Below are positions 45,183 through 54,107 of a DNA stretch of 64,000 nucleotides, piece after piece. Both the position numbers and the translations under genes were made by a program. Position 1 is the stretch's first letter. Each line of letters opens with the position of its first letter. The notes beneath the pieces were generated by a model. The model saw nothing but the letters and a program-made list of their open reading frames with translations, ran no database searches and was not told the DNA's origin. The stretch spans positions 4,795,001-4,859,000 of the forward strand of contig NZ_JAGGML010000001.1 in assembly GCF_017875275.1 (NCBI RefSeq), in the 5' to 3' direction. The stretch comes from Xanthobacter flavus (lineage in GTDB: Bacteria > Pseudomonadota > Alphaproteobacteria > Rhizobiales > Xanthobacteraceae).

Positions 45183-47279
45183 TCAGAAGGTGTAGCGCAC
45201 GCCCGCGTAGACGGCGCGGCCGGAGCCGGGCTCGAACAAGGCGGAGTTCTGCGCGGCGACCGCAGTGACGCTCACGGTGGCGATATAGGCCGTGTCGAAC
45301 AGGTTGCGCGCATCGATGTAGGCGGAGAACGGTCCGCCATTGTCATAGCCGAGCCGGAAGTTGAGCAGGGCATAGGCCGCCGTGTTCAGCGTGTTCGCAT
45401 TGTCCACGTAATAAGGAACGGGCACCCACTCCACGTTCGGCCCCGCGTAGAAGCCGCTCGGATGCTTGTAGAGCAGCTCCACGCGGAAATAGTGCGGGGG
45501 GATGCCCGGCAGCTGGTTGTTGCCCCACACCGGGTCATTGTCGAAGAAGAAGTCCGAATAGGTGTAGGCGAAATTGAACCAGAGCTTGTCCGGCGCCGGG
45601 CCCTTCTCCCACAGTCCCTTCCAGAGCGTGCCGCCGAAGCCGGCTTCCACGCCCTGGTGCACCGTGTAGCCGAGGTTGACCACCGTGCAGACGCCGGACA
45701 CCGTGGTGGCGTTGCATTGCAGCTCGTTCTGCACGTTCGACCGGTACAGCGAGACGTCCCAGCTGAAATCCTCCGTGCGGCCGCGGCTGCCCAGTTCGTA
45801 GGTCGTGGCCGTCTGCGCCTTGAGGTTCGAGAGGATGATGCTGGCGAAGTTGGTCAGTTCCGAGAAGGTCGGCACCTCGCCGGAATTGGAGATGTTGCCG
45901 TAGAGCTGTGCACCGCCGCCAAGATCCCAGACGAATCCGCCCTTCGGCAGGAACAGATTGTAGTCCTGGGAGCCGGTGGCGGCCTTGTAGAACCCCTCGC
46001 GGTCGCGTGTCGCCGTCAGATACTGGAAGGCGCCGACCAAAGAGAAGTCCTTGGTGAGGTAGAAATTGTCCTCGGCGTAGAAGGTGGTGGTGGTGGCGTC
46101 CTCGTCGGCGAAGAAGGTGAGGGCACCCTCGTTGCCGCCGATACTGGCGTAGCGCTGCGCATCGGTGGAGCCGATGGCGGTGGTGACGCCGGCCGTGAGG
46201 CGGTTGGCGTAGCCGCCGATGAGGCGTTCATCCACCACGCGGGCGAAGCCGCCGAAGGTCAGGTAATCATAGTTGAGGATCTGGAAGATGGGGTGGTTCA
46301 GGTCCTTGTCGGAGCCGAACAGGCCCAGTTCCAGCTTTGTGTTGTCGCTCATCACCCAGGTTGTCTTGTTGGCGAGGCGGACCGACTGGATGTTGCGCTG
46401 GTAATCGAGCTTGAGGTTGGTCGGGTTGGCCGCCTGCGGATCGGTGAGGGCCGCCGTCTTGGTGACGGCGCCGGGGATCTGCTGCTCGATGTCGTTGGCG
46501 TTGAAGAAGAAGCGGGTTTCGAACGCCTCCGTCGGGCGCCAGCCGATATTGCCCGAGGCGCGGATGGAATCGCCTGCGGAATGCTGGCGAAAGCCCTGCG
46601 CGGTCAGGGCCGAGGCGGTAACGAAGGCGTCGAAGGCGCCCTGGTAGCCGCCGGCGCTGCTCTGCAGGCGGAAGAAGTCCCAGCTTCCGGCATCCATGCG
46701 CACGGTGACGCCTGGAGCATCCCGGCCGGTGGGTGTCACGAAATTGATGGCGCCGCCCAGCGCATTGGCGCCGAGCTGGTAGCCGTTGGCGCCCTTGAAG
46801 ACCTCCACATATTTGTAGGCGGTGGGGTCGATCTCCTGGAAGTCGCCGCTGCCGTCCGCCGTATTGAGCGGAATGACGCCGTCCTGGAACAGCTGGATGC
46901 CGCGCAGGTGGGCGTTGCGGGCAATGCCCGAGCCGCGGATGGAGAGGCGGGTGTCCTCTCCCCACTTGGTCTGCGCGAACACGCCGGGCACGAAATCCAG
47001 CATGTCCTTGACGGTGGTGGCGCGGGTGTCCTGCCACGCCTGTTCGGAGACGACCTCCGCGCCGCCGGGCGTGCGCTCGATGGCGGCGCGCGCCTGCGCC
47101 TCGCTGGCGACGGTGAGGGAAGAGCCGGCGCCGCCGTCCACCTGCACCTCCGGCAAAGTGGCATCCTGGGCGGCGACCGGGCTTGAGAACACGACGAAGA
47201 GTGCGGTCGAGGACAGCAGAAGCGTCGACGACAGGCGTCGACGCGGCGCGCCGCTGCGCGCACGGGAAGAATGGGGCAT
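45183..47279 (-). CDS. TonB-dependent outer membrane receptor
   Basis: 698 residues. A signal peptide ends at SPVAAQ. A plug domain follows (about 50-190: VKDMLDFVPGVFAQTKWGEDTRLSIRG and ANALGGAINFVTPTG), then a 22-strand-type barrel ending YAGVRYTF with a terminal Phe. The sequence resembles FecA/PcoC-like siderophore or metal receptors rather than vitamin B12 receptors; the ligand cannot be named. It is the second gene after a DUF2946-like gene, and exbB-exbD-tonB are divergent, so the whole forms one uptake locus. Confidence 0.93.
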   Translation of the reverse strand: MPHSSRARSGAPRRRLSSTLLLSSTALFVVFSSPVAAQDATLPEVQVDGGAGSSLTVASEAQARAAIERTPGGAEVVSEQAWQDTRATTVKDMLDFVPGVFAQTKWGEDTRLSIRGSGIARNAHLRGIQLFQDGVIPLNTADGSGDFQEIDPTAYKYVEVFKGANGYQLGANALGGAINFVTPTGRDAPGVTVRMDAGSWDFFRLQSSAGGYQGAFDAFVTASALTAQGFRQHSAGDSIRASGNIGWRPTEAFETRFFFNANDIEQQIPGAVTKTAALTDPQAANPTNLKLDYQRNIQSVRLANKTTWVMSDNTKLELGLFGSDKDLNHPIFQILNYDYLTFGGFARVVDERLIGGYANRLTAGVTTAIGSTDAQRYASIGGNEGALTFFADEDATTTTFYAEDNFYLTKDFSLVGAFQYLTATRDREGFYKAATGSQDYNLFLPKGGFVWDLGGGAQLYGNISNSGEVPTFSELTNFASIILSNLKAQTATTYELGSRGRTEDFSWDVSLYRSNVQNELQCNATTVSGVCTVVNLGYTVHQGVEAGFGGTLWKGLWEKGPAPDKLWFNFAYTYSDFFFDNDPVWGNNQLPGIPPHYFRVELLYKHPSGFYAGPNVEWVPVPYYVDNANTLNTAAYALLNFRLGYDNGGPFSAYIDARNLFDTAYIATVSVTAVAAQNSALFEPGSGRAVYAGVRYTF

Positions 47280-47347
47280 GACAGGTATTCCTGGCGCCGG
47301 TCAGCGGCGGCCACGGGATGAACGGGAAAGGGCGGTGCTGTGCGGGG

Positions 47348-47815
47348 TCAGGCGGCCGGGGGCGCGCGGGGCCGGGCCTGCTCGCCCGCGGGCAGCACGG
47401 CGCGGGGAAGCACGATGACCGCTCCGGCCTCTTGTGCCGTCAGGACCGCAAATGGCTGCGGTAATGCGGGACCAGCCGGAAGCGCCGGCGCCCCGCCGAT
47501 GGCCGGACAGAGCGCGCAGTGGACCCCCGGCGCGCGATCGTGCGGCCCGGGGTCGTCCGGGTGCGCCACGCCGTCGGCCGCCCCGTCCAAGACGGAGGAA
47601 AGGCAAAGACCCTCGACCGTGCCGGTAGCCGTGCGGGTCGCCATGGCGGCCGCGCCGAGCACCGACTGCAGCAGCAGCACATAGGCGAGAAGCCAGACCG
47701 CCAGCAGCCGCGCCAGGGGTCGCAGCCGGGCGACGGAACCTGGCGCACGCACCGGTGCCCGCACGGGATCGCTCCCGGTTCGCGCGGCCGTGCGCTGTGC
47801 CCTTTGCGTCGCCAT
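47348..47815 (-). CDS. DUF2946-like small Cys/His protein
   Basis: 155 residues from ATG 47815. One membrane or signal helix (about 32-55, LLAVWLLAYVLLLQSVLGAAA). The following part contains CLSSVLDG, then HPDDPGPHD and HCALCP. This C...H...HCxLC spacing is typical of DUF2946 proteins, which often sit beside TonB receptors and copper genes. The tail is Pro/Ala-rich. It lies 68 bp upstream of the receptor on the same strand. A metal-binding role is an inference from the Cys/His pattern. Longer starts exist upstream but lack support. Confidence 0.7.
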   Translation of the reverse strand: MATQRAQRTAARTGSDPVRAPVRAPGSVARLRPLARLLAVWLLAYVLLLQSVLGAAAMATRTATGTVEGLCLSSVLDGAADGVAHPDDPGPHDRAPGVHCALCPAIGGAPALPAGPALPQPFAVLTAQEAGAVIVLPRAVLPAGEQARPRAPPAA

Positions 47816-48038
47816 GAAGCCCCAGATGCGGTCCGGACTTGCAAGCCGGATATCCCCAAGCGGAAGGTAGCTTTTTAGCCGGGGCGTTGAGAAGACATGC
47901 GCCTGCGTCATGCCGCCGCTCACGGTCGATGACCAGGCGGGGTTAGCGTTCGGAGCCATTTGGGGCTATAAGCAGGGTAGCCAGCTAATCCCGGTTGGAG
48001 GGATCGCCAGCCTGTCCGTTTCGACTATTGGTGATGCG

Positions 48039-49106
48039 ATGCCCTTTGGCTTGATCTCGCGCACGTCTGCCGGGCGTGCTGATTTCCATGTATCTTCGCT
48101 CGCGCCGAAGGGCGTGGTGGCGTTTTCCCTGGGCCTGTTTCTGGCCGTGAATCTGGGGTCGGGCGCCGTTTGGGCTCAGCAGGCCGCCCCGGCCGAGACG
48201 CACCAGCACGCGACGCCGGCTGCTCCGTCCACTGCTACATCTGCCCCTGCTACATCTGCACCTGCCGCAGTTGCACCGGCCGTAGATGCCGCAACCGCGC
48301 CTGCGTCCGCCAACCCGGCGTCTCCCAACCCGGCGCCTGCACCCCCCGTCGAGGCCGCGCCCGCCGCGCCTGCGCCGGAAGTCGGGGTGGACGGGCGCCT
48401 CCCGCATGACTTGACCCCGTGGGGCATGTTCATGGCCGCCGACATGGTGGTGAAGGTGGTGATGCTGGGCCTTGCCTTTGCTTCGGTTCTCACCTGGAGC
48501 GTGTGGTTCGCCAAATCCCTTGAGCTGCTGTTCGCCCGGCGCGCCGTCGCCCGCACGCTGAAGGCGCTGCGCGGTGCCGTCACCCTGTCGGATGCGGCCG
48601 CCGAGATGCCGAAGCGCAACAGCCCGGCCACCGCCACGGTCCGCGCCGCGCTGGCGGAATGGCATGCCTCTGCCGGCCTTCCGGTGGACGGCATCAAGGA
48701 GCGTGTCGCCGTCGCGCTCTCCCGTATCGAGGCCAAGGCCGGCCGGCGCATGACGGCCGGCACCGGCGTGCTCGCCACCATCGGCGCCACGGCGCCCTTC
48801 GTCGGCCTGTTCGGCACGGTGTGGGGCATCATGAACTCATTCATCGGCATCTCGAAGGCGCAGACCACGAATCTCGCGGTGGTGGCCCCCGGCATCGCCG
48901 AGGCGCTGCTCGCCACCGCGATCGGCCTCGTCGCCGCCATTCCGGCGGTGGTGATCTACAACGTGTTCGCGCGCGCCATCGCCGCCTACAAGGCCAACCT
49001 CGCGGACACCTCCGCCGAGGTGATGCGGCATCTGTCCCGCGACCTCGACCGCGCCGCGATCGAGGGCGAGGCCGAACTCCCGCGCCTGCGCGCCGCCGCG
49101 GAGTGA
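48039..49106 (+). CDS. exbB: TonB-system proton channel subunit ExbB
   Basis: 355 residues from ATG 48039. A signal-like helix is followed by a long Ala/Pro-rich periplasmic segment (about 55-125). The MotA/TolQ/ExbB domain then has its first helix near [20 protein letters not shown] and a helix pair with [27 protein letters not shown]. This long N-terminal form is the ExbB type found with dedicated TonB/ExbD operons. It energises TonB with ExbD. The divergent region 47816-48038 probably controls both transcription units. Confidence 0.95.
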   Translation: MPFGLISRTSAGRADFHVSSLAPKGVVAFSLGLFLAVNLGSGAVWAQQAAPAETHQHATPAAPSTATSAPATSAPAAVAPAVDAATAPASANPASPNPAPAPPVEAAPAAPAPEVGVDGRLPHDLTPWGMFMAADMVVKVVMLGLAFASVLTWSVWFAKSLELLFARRAVARTLKALRGAVTLSDAAAEMPKRNSPATATVRAALAEWHASAGLPVDGIKERVAVALSRIEAKAGRRMTAGTGVLATIGATAPFVGLFGTVWGIMNSFIGISKAQTTNLAVVAPGIAEALLATAIGLVAAIPAVVIYNVFARAIAAYKANLADTSAEVMRHLSRDLDRAAIEGEAELPRLRAAAE

Positions 49107-49112
49107 GCCCCG

Positions 49113-49643
49113 ATGGCCGCCAAGCTCGACCACGGCGGGGACGACCTCGCCGAGAACCACGAGATCAATGTCACGCCGTTCATCGACGTGATGCTGGTGC
49201 TGCTCATCATCTTCATGGTGGCGGCGCCCCTCGCCACGGTGGACGTGAAGGTGGACCTGCCCGCCTCCAACGCCCAGCCGCAGCCGCGGCCGGACAAGCC
49301 GCTCTTCCTCTCGGTGAAGAAGGACCTGACGCTGGCGCTGGGGGATGACGCCGTCACCCGCACCGGCCTCGGCGCCATGCTGGACGGGCGCACCAATGCC
49401 GACCGCCAGCAGCGCGTGTTCGTCCGCGCCGACAAGACCGTGCCCTATGGCGACGTGATGGAGGTGATGAACCTTCTGCGCACCGCCGGCTATCTCAAGG
49501 TGGCCCTGGTGGGTCTGGAAGGCGGCGAAGCGGTACCCGCGGCACCCGCCGCCAGCCCTGCGGCGCCGGCTGCGGCCGCGCCAGTCCCCCCGGGAGCGCC
49601 CCAGGAAACGGGCCAGGACACGCGCCAGGAAACGCCCCGGTGA
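49113..49643 (+). CDS. exbD: TonB-system subunit ExbD
   Basis: 176 residues. An N-terminal cytoplasmic segment is followed by one helix with the proton-carrying Asp ([19 protein letters not shown]). The periplasmic domain ends [11 protein letters not shown], and an Ala/Pro-rich tail of about 35 residues follows. It lies six bases after exbB, and its stop overlaps the tonB GTG by four bases. Confidence 0.96.
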   Translation: MAAKLDHGGDDLAENHEINVTPFIDVMLVLLIIFMVAAPLATVDVKVDLPASNAQPQPRPDKPLFLSVKKDLTLALGDDAVTRTGLGAMLDGRTNADRQQRVFVRADKTVPYGDVMEVMNLLRTAGYLKVALVGLEGGEAVPAAPAASPAAPAAAAPVPPGAPQETGQDTRQETPR

Positions 49644-50479
49644 GCGCGGTTCACCATCACCACCACTGGCACGACTTCGACCGTTACCACCTGCGCAACA
49701 TGATCCTGCGGCTCGCCGTCGGCGTGCTGGTGGTGGTCGGACTACATGCCGCCGCGGTCTATGTGGCGCTGAACTGGAACAAGGAGCCGACGGGCGAGCA
49801 GTCTCCGCCCGCCGCCATCATGATCGAGCTGGCGCCCATGGCGGTCAGCCAACAGTCCCAAGAAGAGGTCGCACCCGGCCCGCAGATGGTGCAGGCGCCC
49901 GAGCCGGTGCCCGACGCCCCAGACGAGCCCGAGGACGCCGAGCCACCGCCGCCGGAGCCCGAGGTTCAGCAGACGGTCGAAAAGATGCCGGAGACACCGC
50001 CCGCGCCGGCCGAGGCCGAGGTGGTGCTGCCTAAGCCCGAGCCTAAGAAGGTGGAGGAGGCGAAGCCAAAACCGAAGGAGCCGGAGAAGCCGAAAAAGGA
50101 GGCGAAGCCCACGCGCCGTCGCTCGGCGCCCGTCACCTCCGCCGCGCCGCGTTCCGACGCTCCGACAGCCCAGACGACGGCCGCGCCATCGCCGGGAGCC
50201 GCCGCCGCCCGTTCCGCCGCGCTCGCGGACTGGAAATCGCGCGCCTTCGCCCATCTCAACCGCTTCAAGCGGCCCCAGGGCTCGAACGTGGGGCGGCCGG
50301 GCATCAGCATCACGATCGCCGGGTCGGGCGCGGTGACCGGCGTGTCGCTGGCGGGTTCATCGGGCAATTCCGTGCTGGATCAGGAGGCGATGGCCATGGC
50401 CCGGCGCGCCTCGCCCTTCCCGGCGCCGCCTGACGGCAAGGGCATGACCTTCGGCGTGGCGATCAATTTCCGCAATTGA
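49640..50479 (+). CDS. tonB: TonB with a natural His cluster at its N-terminus
   Basis: 279 residues from a GTG overlapping the exbD stop. The cytoplasmic N-terminus reads VHHHHHWHDFDRYH, seven His in fourteen residues, directly before the anchor helix (about 22-44). A Pro/Glu/Lys-rich periplasmic linker follows (about 60-190), then the C-terminal TonB domain (about 200-279: SAALADWKSRAFAHLNRFKR... and ISITIAGSGAVTGVSL) that contacts receptors. It transmits proton-motive force to the divergent receptor. The His cluster may bind metal ions; its function is unknown. Confidence 0.94.
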   Translation: MSAVHHHHHWHDFDRYHLRNMILRLAVGVLVVVGLHAAAVYVALNWNKEPTGEQSPPAAIMIELAPMAVSQQSQEEVAPGPQMVQAPEPVPDAPDEPEDAEPPPPEPEVQQTVEKMPETPPAPAEAEVVLPKPEPKKVEEAKPKPKEPEKPKKEAKPTRRRSAPVTSAAPRSDAPTAQTTAAPSPGAAAARSAALADWKSRAFAHLNRFKRPQGSNVGRPGISITIAGSGAVTGVSLAGSSGNSVLDQEAMAMARRASPFPAPPDGKGMTFGVAINFRN

Positions 50480-50497
50480 TGGCGCGCTCCGGCGGTG

Positions 50498-51319
50498 TCA
50501 ATTGCTTGCGACGTCCCAAAGCTGGAAGAAGTGGTGCACCGGCCCGTGGCCCGTGCCCACGTCGAGCCGGTCGGCGGCTGCAATGGCGCCGGTGATGTAG
50601 CTCTTTGCGCGCGCGACCGCGTCCGCCAGCGCGAGGCCGGAGGCGAGACCGGCGGTGATGGCGGAAGACAGGGTGCAGCCGGTGCCGTGGGTGTTTCTCG
50701 TGGCGTGGCGCGGCGCGGCGAAGCGCTGCGTTCCGTCCGGCGTGACGAGGAGGTCGATGCTCTCCGGCCCCTCGCCGTGCCCGCCCTTCATCAGCACTGC
50801 GCGGGCGCCGAGCGCCAGCAGGGCGGCGCCCTGGCGCTGCATCTCCTCTTCCGTCCGCGCGGCTTCGATGCCCAGCAATGCGCCGGCTTCGGGCAGGTTG
50901 GGCGTGATGAGATCAGCCGCGGGAATGAGGATGGTGCGCAGGTCATTGAGCGAATCATCGCTCAGCAGCCGTGCCCCCGAGGCCGCGACCATCACGGGAT
51001 CGAGAACCACCGGCCGCGCCTTGTGCCGCTTCAAGCCCTCCGCCACCGTGCGGATGGCGCCGGGGCGGGACAGCATGCCGATCTTCACCGCCTTCACCGC
51101 GAGATCGGAGAACACGGCGTCCATCTGGGCGGCGATGAAATCGTCCGGCACGTCGTGGATGGCGCTGACGCCCCGCGTGTTCTGTGCCGTGAGCGCGGTG
51201 ATGACGCTGGCGCCGTAGACGCCGAGCGCCGAGAAGGTCTTGAGGTCCGCCTGGATGCCGGCGCCGCCGCTCGAATCCGAGCCGGCGATGGTGAGGGCGA
51301 TGGGAATGGGCCGGCTCAT
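50498..51319 (-). CDS. thiD: Hydroxymethylpyrimidine/phosphomethylpyrimidine kinase ThiD
   Basis: 273 residues from ATG 51319. ThiD phosphorylates HMP and HMP-P for thiamine synthesis. Ribokinase fold: [22 protein letters not shown] at the N-terminus, [21 protein letters not shown] and the anion-hole motif [13 protein letters not shown]. It is a single gene without thiamine neighbours, and I found no TPP riboswitch upstream. It is convergent with tonB, 18 bp apart. Confidence 0.96.
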   Translation of the reverse strand: MSRPIPIALTIAGSDSSGGAGIQADLKTFSALGVYGASVITALTAQNTRGVSAIHDVPDDFIAAQMDAVFSDLAVKAVKIGMLSRPGAIRTVAEGLKRHKARPVVLDPVMVAASGARLLSDDSLNDLRTILIPAADLITPNLPEAGALLGIEAARTEEEMQRQGAALLALGARAVLMKGGHGEGPESIDLLVTPDGTQRFAAPRHATRNTHGTGCTLSSAITAGLASGLALADAVARAKSYITGAIAAADRLDVGTGHGPVHHFFQLWDVASN

Positions 51320-51440
51320 GGACGGACAAAAGCTCCGTAGAAAGAGGGGGCGAGGCGCCACCCTTGCCAGTCCCGGCGGATTTGTCCACCTTGGCGCGGC
51401 CCGCGAGGGCCTTCCGATCCCGCCGCCAGCGGAGCACGCC

Positions 51441-51677
51441 GTGGTTCCCTTCTTCGTTCAGATCAAGTGCCAGCTCGGGAAGTCCTACGAGGTGGCCGAC
51501 GCCCTCGCCAATGCGGAGATCGCGTCCGAAATCTATTCCACGGCCGGCGAGTTCGACCTTCTGGTGAAGTTCTACGTGGAGCCGGACACCGACATCGGCC
51601 ACTACGTGAACCAGAAGGTGCAGACCATTCCCGGCATCCAGGACACCCGCACCATCATCACCTTCAAGGCCTTCTGA
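51441..51677 (+). CDS. Stand-alone RAM domain protein (Lrp/AsnC ligand-binding domain)
   Basis: 78 residues from GTG 51441 with GGAG upstream. The entire protein is an Lrp/AsnC effector-binding domain ([49 protein letters not shown]) with no DNA-binding helix-turn-helix. Such short proteins form decameric rings and are thought to bind small molecules such as amino acids or to modulate full-length Lrp proteins. A frame open from 51240 gives non-conserved sequence. Confidence 0.92.
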   Translation: MVPFFVQIKCQLGKSYEVADALANAEIASEIYSTAGEFDLLVKFYVEPDTDIGHYVNQKVQTIPGIQDTRTIITFKAF

Positions 51678-51838
51678 GGCTCTCCTGCGCCGCTGGAGGG
51701 GCATGCCGCGCGCGCCGCAAGGCGCGGGCGCGAAGCGTCGTGGGAGATCGCGTTCGCACGGAAGTAGACGGTAAGCCGCGGCGGGGATTGATCGCCGGGG
51801 CGGACTGTATTACTCAAGGACAGGATGATGGTATTCAA

Positions 51839-51855
51839 GTATTGAATGCTTCTAA
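51839..51855. promoter_or_regulatory. Candidate Irr box (ICE motif) upstream of hemP
   Basis: TATTGAA-TGC-TTCTAAA compares with the rhizobial ICE consensus TTTAGAA-N3-TTCTAAA: right half 7/7, left half 5/7. It lies 60 bp before the hemP ATG. Overlapping it is a perfect palindrome ATTCAA-GTA-TTGAAT (51832-51846). Irr controls hemP/hmuP in rhizobia, which supports the call. Confidence 0.55.
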
Positions 51856-51914
51856 AGAGAGCCTCGGCTGGCTGCACTGGTCGGGGTGCATGCCCTGATC
51901 TGGAGCGATTCAAA

Positions 51915-52139
51915 ATGAGCAGGTATGAACACAGGATCTCTCATCTGAATGGCGTCGAGGCGGGTGAAGGGTGGACATTCCGGCCCGCCGACGACACCTG
52001 CCGGGCGATACCGATGGTTCGCGCGCAACTCGACAGCCGCGATCTCTTCGCCGCCGGTCGTCTGGTGACCATCACCCACGGCGAGCAGACCTACCAACTG
52101 CGCCTGACCGCGCAGAACAAGCTCATTCTGACCAAGTAA
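51915..52139 (+). CDS. hemP: Hemin uptake protein HemP/HmuP
   Basis: 74 residues from ATG 51915; a longer frame from 51846 would run through the Irr-box region. The C-terminal half matches the HemP family (LVTITHGEQTYQLRLTAQNKLILTK). In Bradyrhizobium the homolog HmuP is a co-activator, with Irr, of the heme receptor gene. No heme receptor or hmu transport genes lie next to it, although a TonB system lies 1.4 kb upstream. Confidence 0.9.
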   Translation: MSRYEHRISHLNGVEAGEGWTFRPADDTCRAIPMVRAQLDSRDLFAAGRLVTITHGEQTYQLRLTAQNKLILTK

Positions 52140-52373
52140 GCCGGAAGGGGACGGTCGTGGCTGGGGCAGCACCGGAGGCGCGAAGGCGGCGCGTGCCGCG
52201 CGTCTTGCCGCGCGTCTTGGCTTCTCCGCCTTGGTCGCCTTGCCTTCGCCGCCTTTCGTCTCCATCAGGGGCTGGTCCGGCGTAAGGTCGCTCCCGCGTC
52301 CTCCACCGGGCCTTTTCGGCACGGGCGGTTCTGCTATTGTCCGCGCCCAATTCGAGCGGACCCAGACCGAAGC

Positions 52374-54107
52374 ATGGCCATTTTACAGCCCGCGTCCGAC
52401 AAGAGGCGGGCGTTTGATCTCGACCTGCCGCAGCGCCTCGTTGGGCTCCTCGACGCGGCATCGGAGCGCCATGGGCGCGCCGTGCTGCTGCTCGTAGCGG
52501 TCGCGCTGATCGCCTTCCTGCCGGGCTTCTTCAACCTCTCGCCCATCGACCGCGACGAGGCGCGCTTCGCCCAGGCGACGAAGCAGATGCTGGAGAGCGG
52601 CAACTACGTCGATATCCGTTTCCACATCCAGGCGCGGCACAAAAAGCCCGTCGGCATCTACTGGTTGCAGGCCGCGAGCGTGAAGGCCGGCGAGGCGGTG
52701 ATCGGCCCCTCCGCCCGCGCCTCCATCTGGCTTTATCGCCTGCCGTCCCTGTTCGCCGCCATCGGCGCGGTGCTGCTCACCTATTGGACGGCGCTCGTCT
52801 TCCTGTCCCGCCGGGGCGCGCTGTTCGCGGCGCTGATGATGGCGGGATGCGTGCTGCTGGGGGTGGAGGCGCGTCTCGCGAAGACGGATGCGGTGCTGCT
52901 CTTCACCGTGATCGCGACTTTCGGTGCGCTCGCGCGGGCCTATGTGCGCCCGCCCGAGGCACGGCAGGGGGATTTGACCCTCGCGCTCATCTTCTGGACG
53001 GCCCTCGCGGCCGGTATTCTGGTGAAGGGTCCCGTCGCGCCGCTATTCGTCGGCCCCGCCATCGCAGCCCTCGCCATCGCCGATCGCTCGGGCGGATTCC
53101 TGCGCCCGCTGAAGCCTCTGCTGGGGCTGGCGTGGTGCCTGCTGCTGGTGCTGCCCTGGTTCGTCGCGATCTACATCGTCACCGACGGCGCCTTTTACCA
53201 GCACGCTGTCGGCGTGGACATGATGGGCAAGGTCGCCGAGGGGGCGGAAGGCCACTGGGGGCCGCCCGGCACCTACTTCCTCGCGGCCTGGGGCACGTTC
53301 TGGCCCTCCATCGTGGTTGCCGCGATGGCCGTGCCCTATGTCTGGCGCAATCGGCGCGAAACCGCGGTGCGCTTCCTCCTGTGCTGGCTGGTGCCGAGCT
53401 GGGTGATTTTCGAGATCGCCGTCACAAAGCTCCCGCACTATGTGCTGCCGGTCTATCCGGCGCTCGCCATCCTCTCCGCGCTCGCCATCGAGCGGGGCGG
53501 GCTGGCCCGGGCGGGGTCGCGACTCGCCGGGTTCGTGTGGTTCTGGCCGGGCTTCGCCGTAGCCGTGTCTCTGGCTTTGGGCGGCGCCTATCTTTATTTC
53601 GGCAGCGGATTTGGCCTTGCCGCGTGGCCGCTGCTGCTGCTCGGCGTCGTCCTGCTGTGGTGGGCGGCGCGATCGTTCCCGCGCGTCGGGATCGAGGGGG
53701 CGTTCCTGACCGCGCTCGCAGGAGCGCTGCTGCTGTATCTCGCGGCGTGGCAGGTGATGCTGCCGCAGATGCGGGCGCTGTGGATTTCCGAGCGCCTCGC
53801 GGCTGTGGTGCGCCAGCAGGGCTGCCCGGCCGCGCAGGTCGCCTCCTTCCCCTATCAGGAACCCAGCCTCGTGTTTCTCGTGGGGACACAGATCAATTAC
53901 GGGCTGCCGAACGAAGCCGCGGCCTTGCTCAAGAAGGGCGGGTGCGCGCTGGCCTTTATCGACGAGCGTTTCACCCCGGCCTTCGAGAAGCACGCGAATG
54001 CGCTGGCCCTGAAATACCACGCCGTCGCGACCATCTCGGGCTTCACCTACAACGGCGGCCGCCCCACCTCCATTACCGTGTTCCGCTCCGACGAGGCGGG
54101 GTCTTGA
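52374..54107 (+). CDS. ArnT-like (PMT/GT83 family) membrane glycosyltransferase
   Basis: 577 residues, about ten to twelve membrane helices. It transfers a sugar from an undecaprenyl-type lipid carrier to lipid A or core sugars on the periplasmic side. Family motifs are SPIDRDEARFAQATKQMLESG in the first periplasmic loop with the catalytic Asp/Glu, HIQARHKKPVGIYWLQA, RLPSLFAAIGA and FEIAVTKLPHYVLPVYPALAI. In E. coli the sugar is L-Ara4N, in rhizobia galacturonic acid (Rgt proteins). The next gene starts within its stop codon (TTGA). Confidence 0.9.
   Translation: MAILQPASDKRRAFDLDLPQRLVGLLDAASERHGRAVLLLVAVALIAFLPGFFNLSPIDRDEARFAQATKQMLESGNYVDIRFHIQARHKKPVGIYWLQAASVKAGEAVIGPSARASIWLYRLPSLFAAIGAVLLTYWTALVFLSRRGALFAALMMAGCVLLGVEARLAKTDAVLLFTVIATFGALARAYVRPPEARQGDLTLALIFWTALAAGILVKGPVAPLFVGPAIAALAIADRSGGFLRPLKPLLGLAWCLLLVLPWFVAIYIVTDGAFYQHAVGVDMMGKVAEGAEGHWGPPGTYFLAAWGTFWPSIVVAAMAVPYVWRNRRETAVRFLLCWLVPSWVIFEIAVTKLPHYVLPVYPALAILSALAIERGGLARAGSRLAGFVWFWPGFAVAVSLALGGAYLYFGSGFGLAAWPLLLLGVVLLWWAARSFPRVGIEGAFLTALAGALLLYLAAWQVMLPQMRALWISERLAAVVRQQGCPAAQVASFPYQEPSLVFLVGTQINYGLPNEAAALLKKGGCALAFIDERFTPAFEKHANALALKYHAVATISGFTYNGGRPTSITVFRSDEAGS

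Noticed and set aside
45156-47186. Plus-strand frame of 676 codons opposite the TonB-dependent receptor
   Set aside because: Antisense shadow; the receptor has signal peptide, plug and barrel end.
51852-52322. Minus-strand ORF of 156 codons opposite hemP
   Set aside because: Lys/Arg/Ala-rich low-complexity translation, antisense to a recognised HemP.
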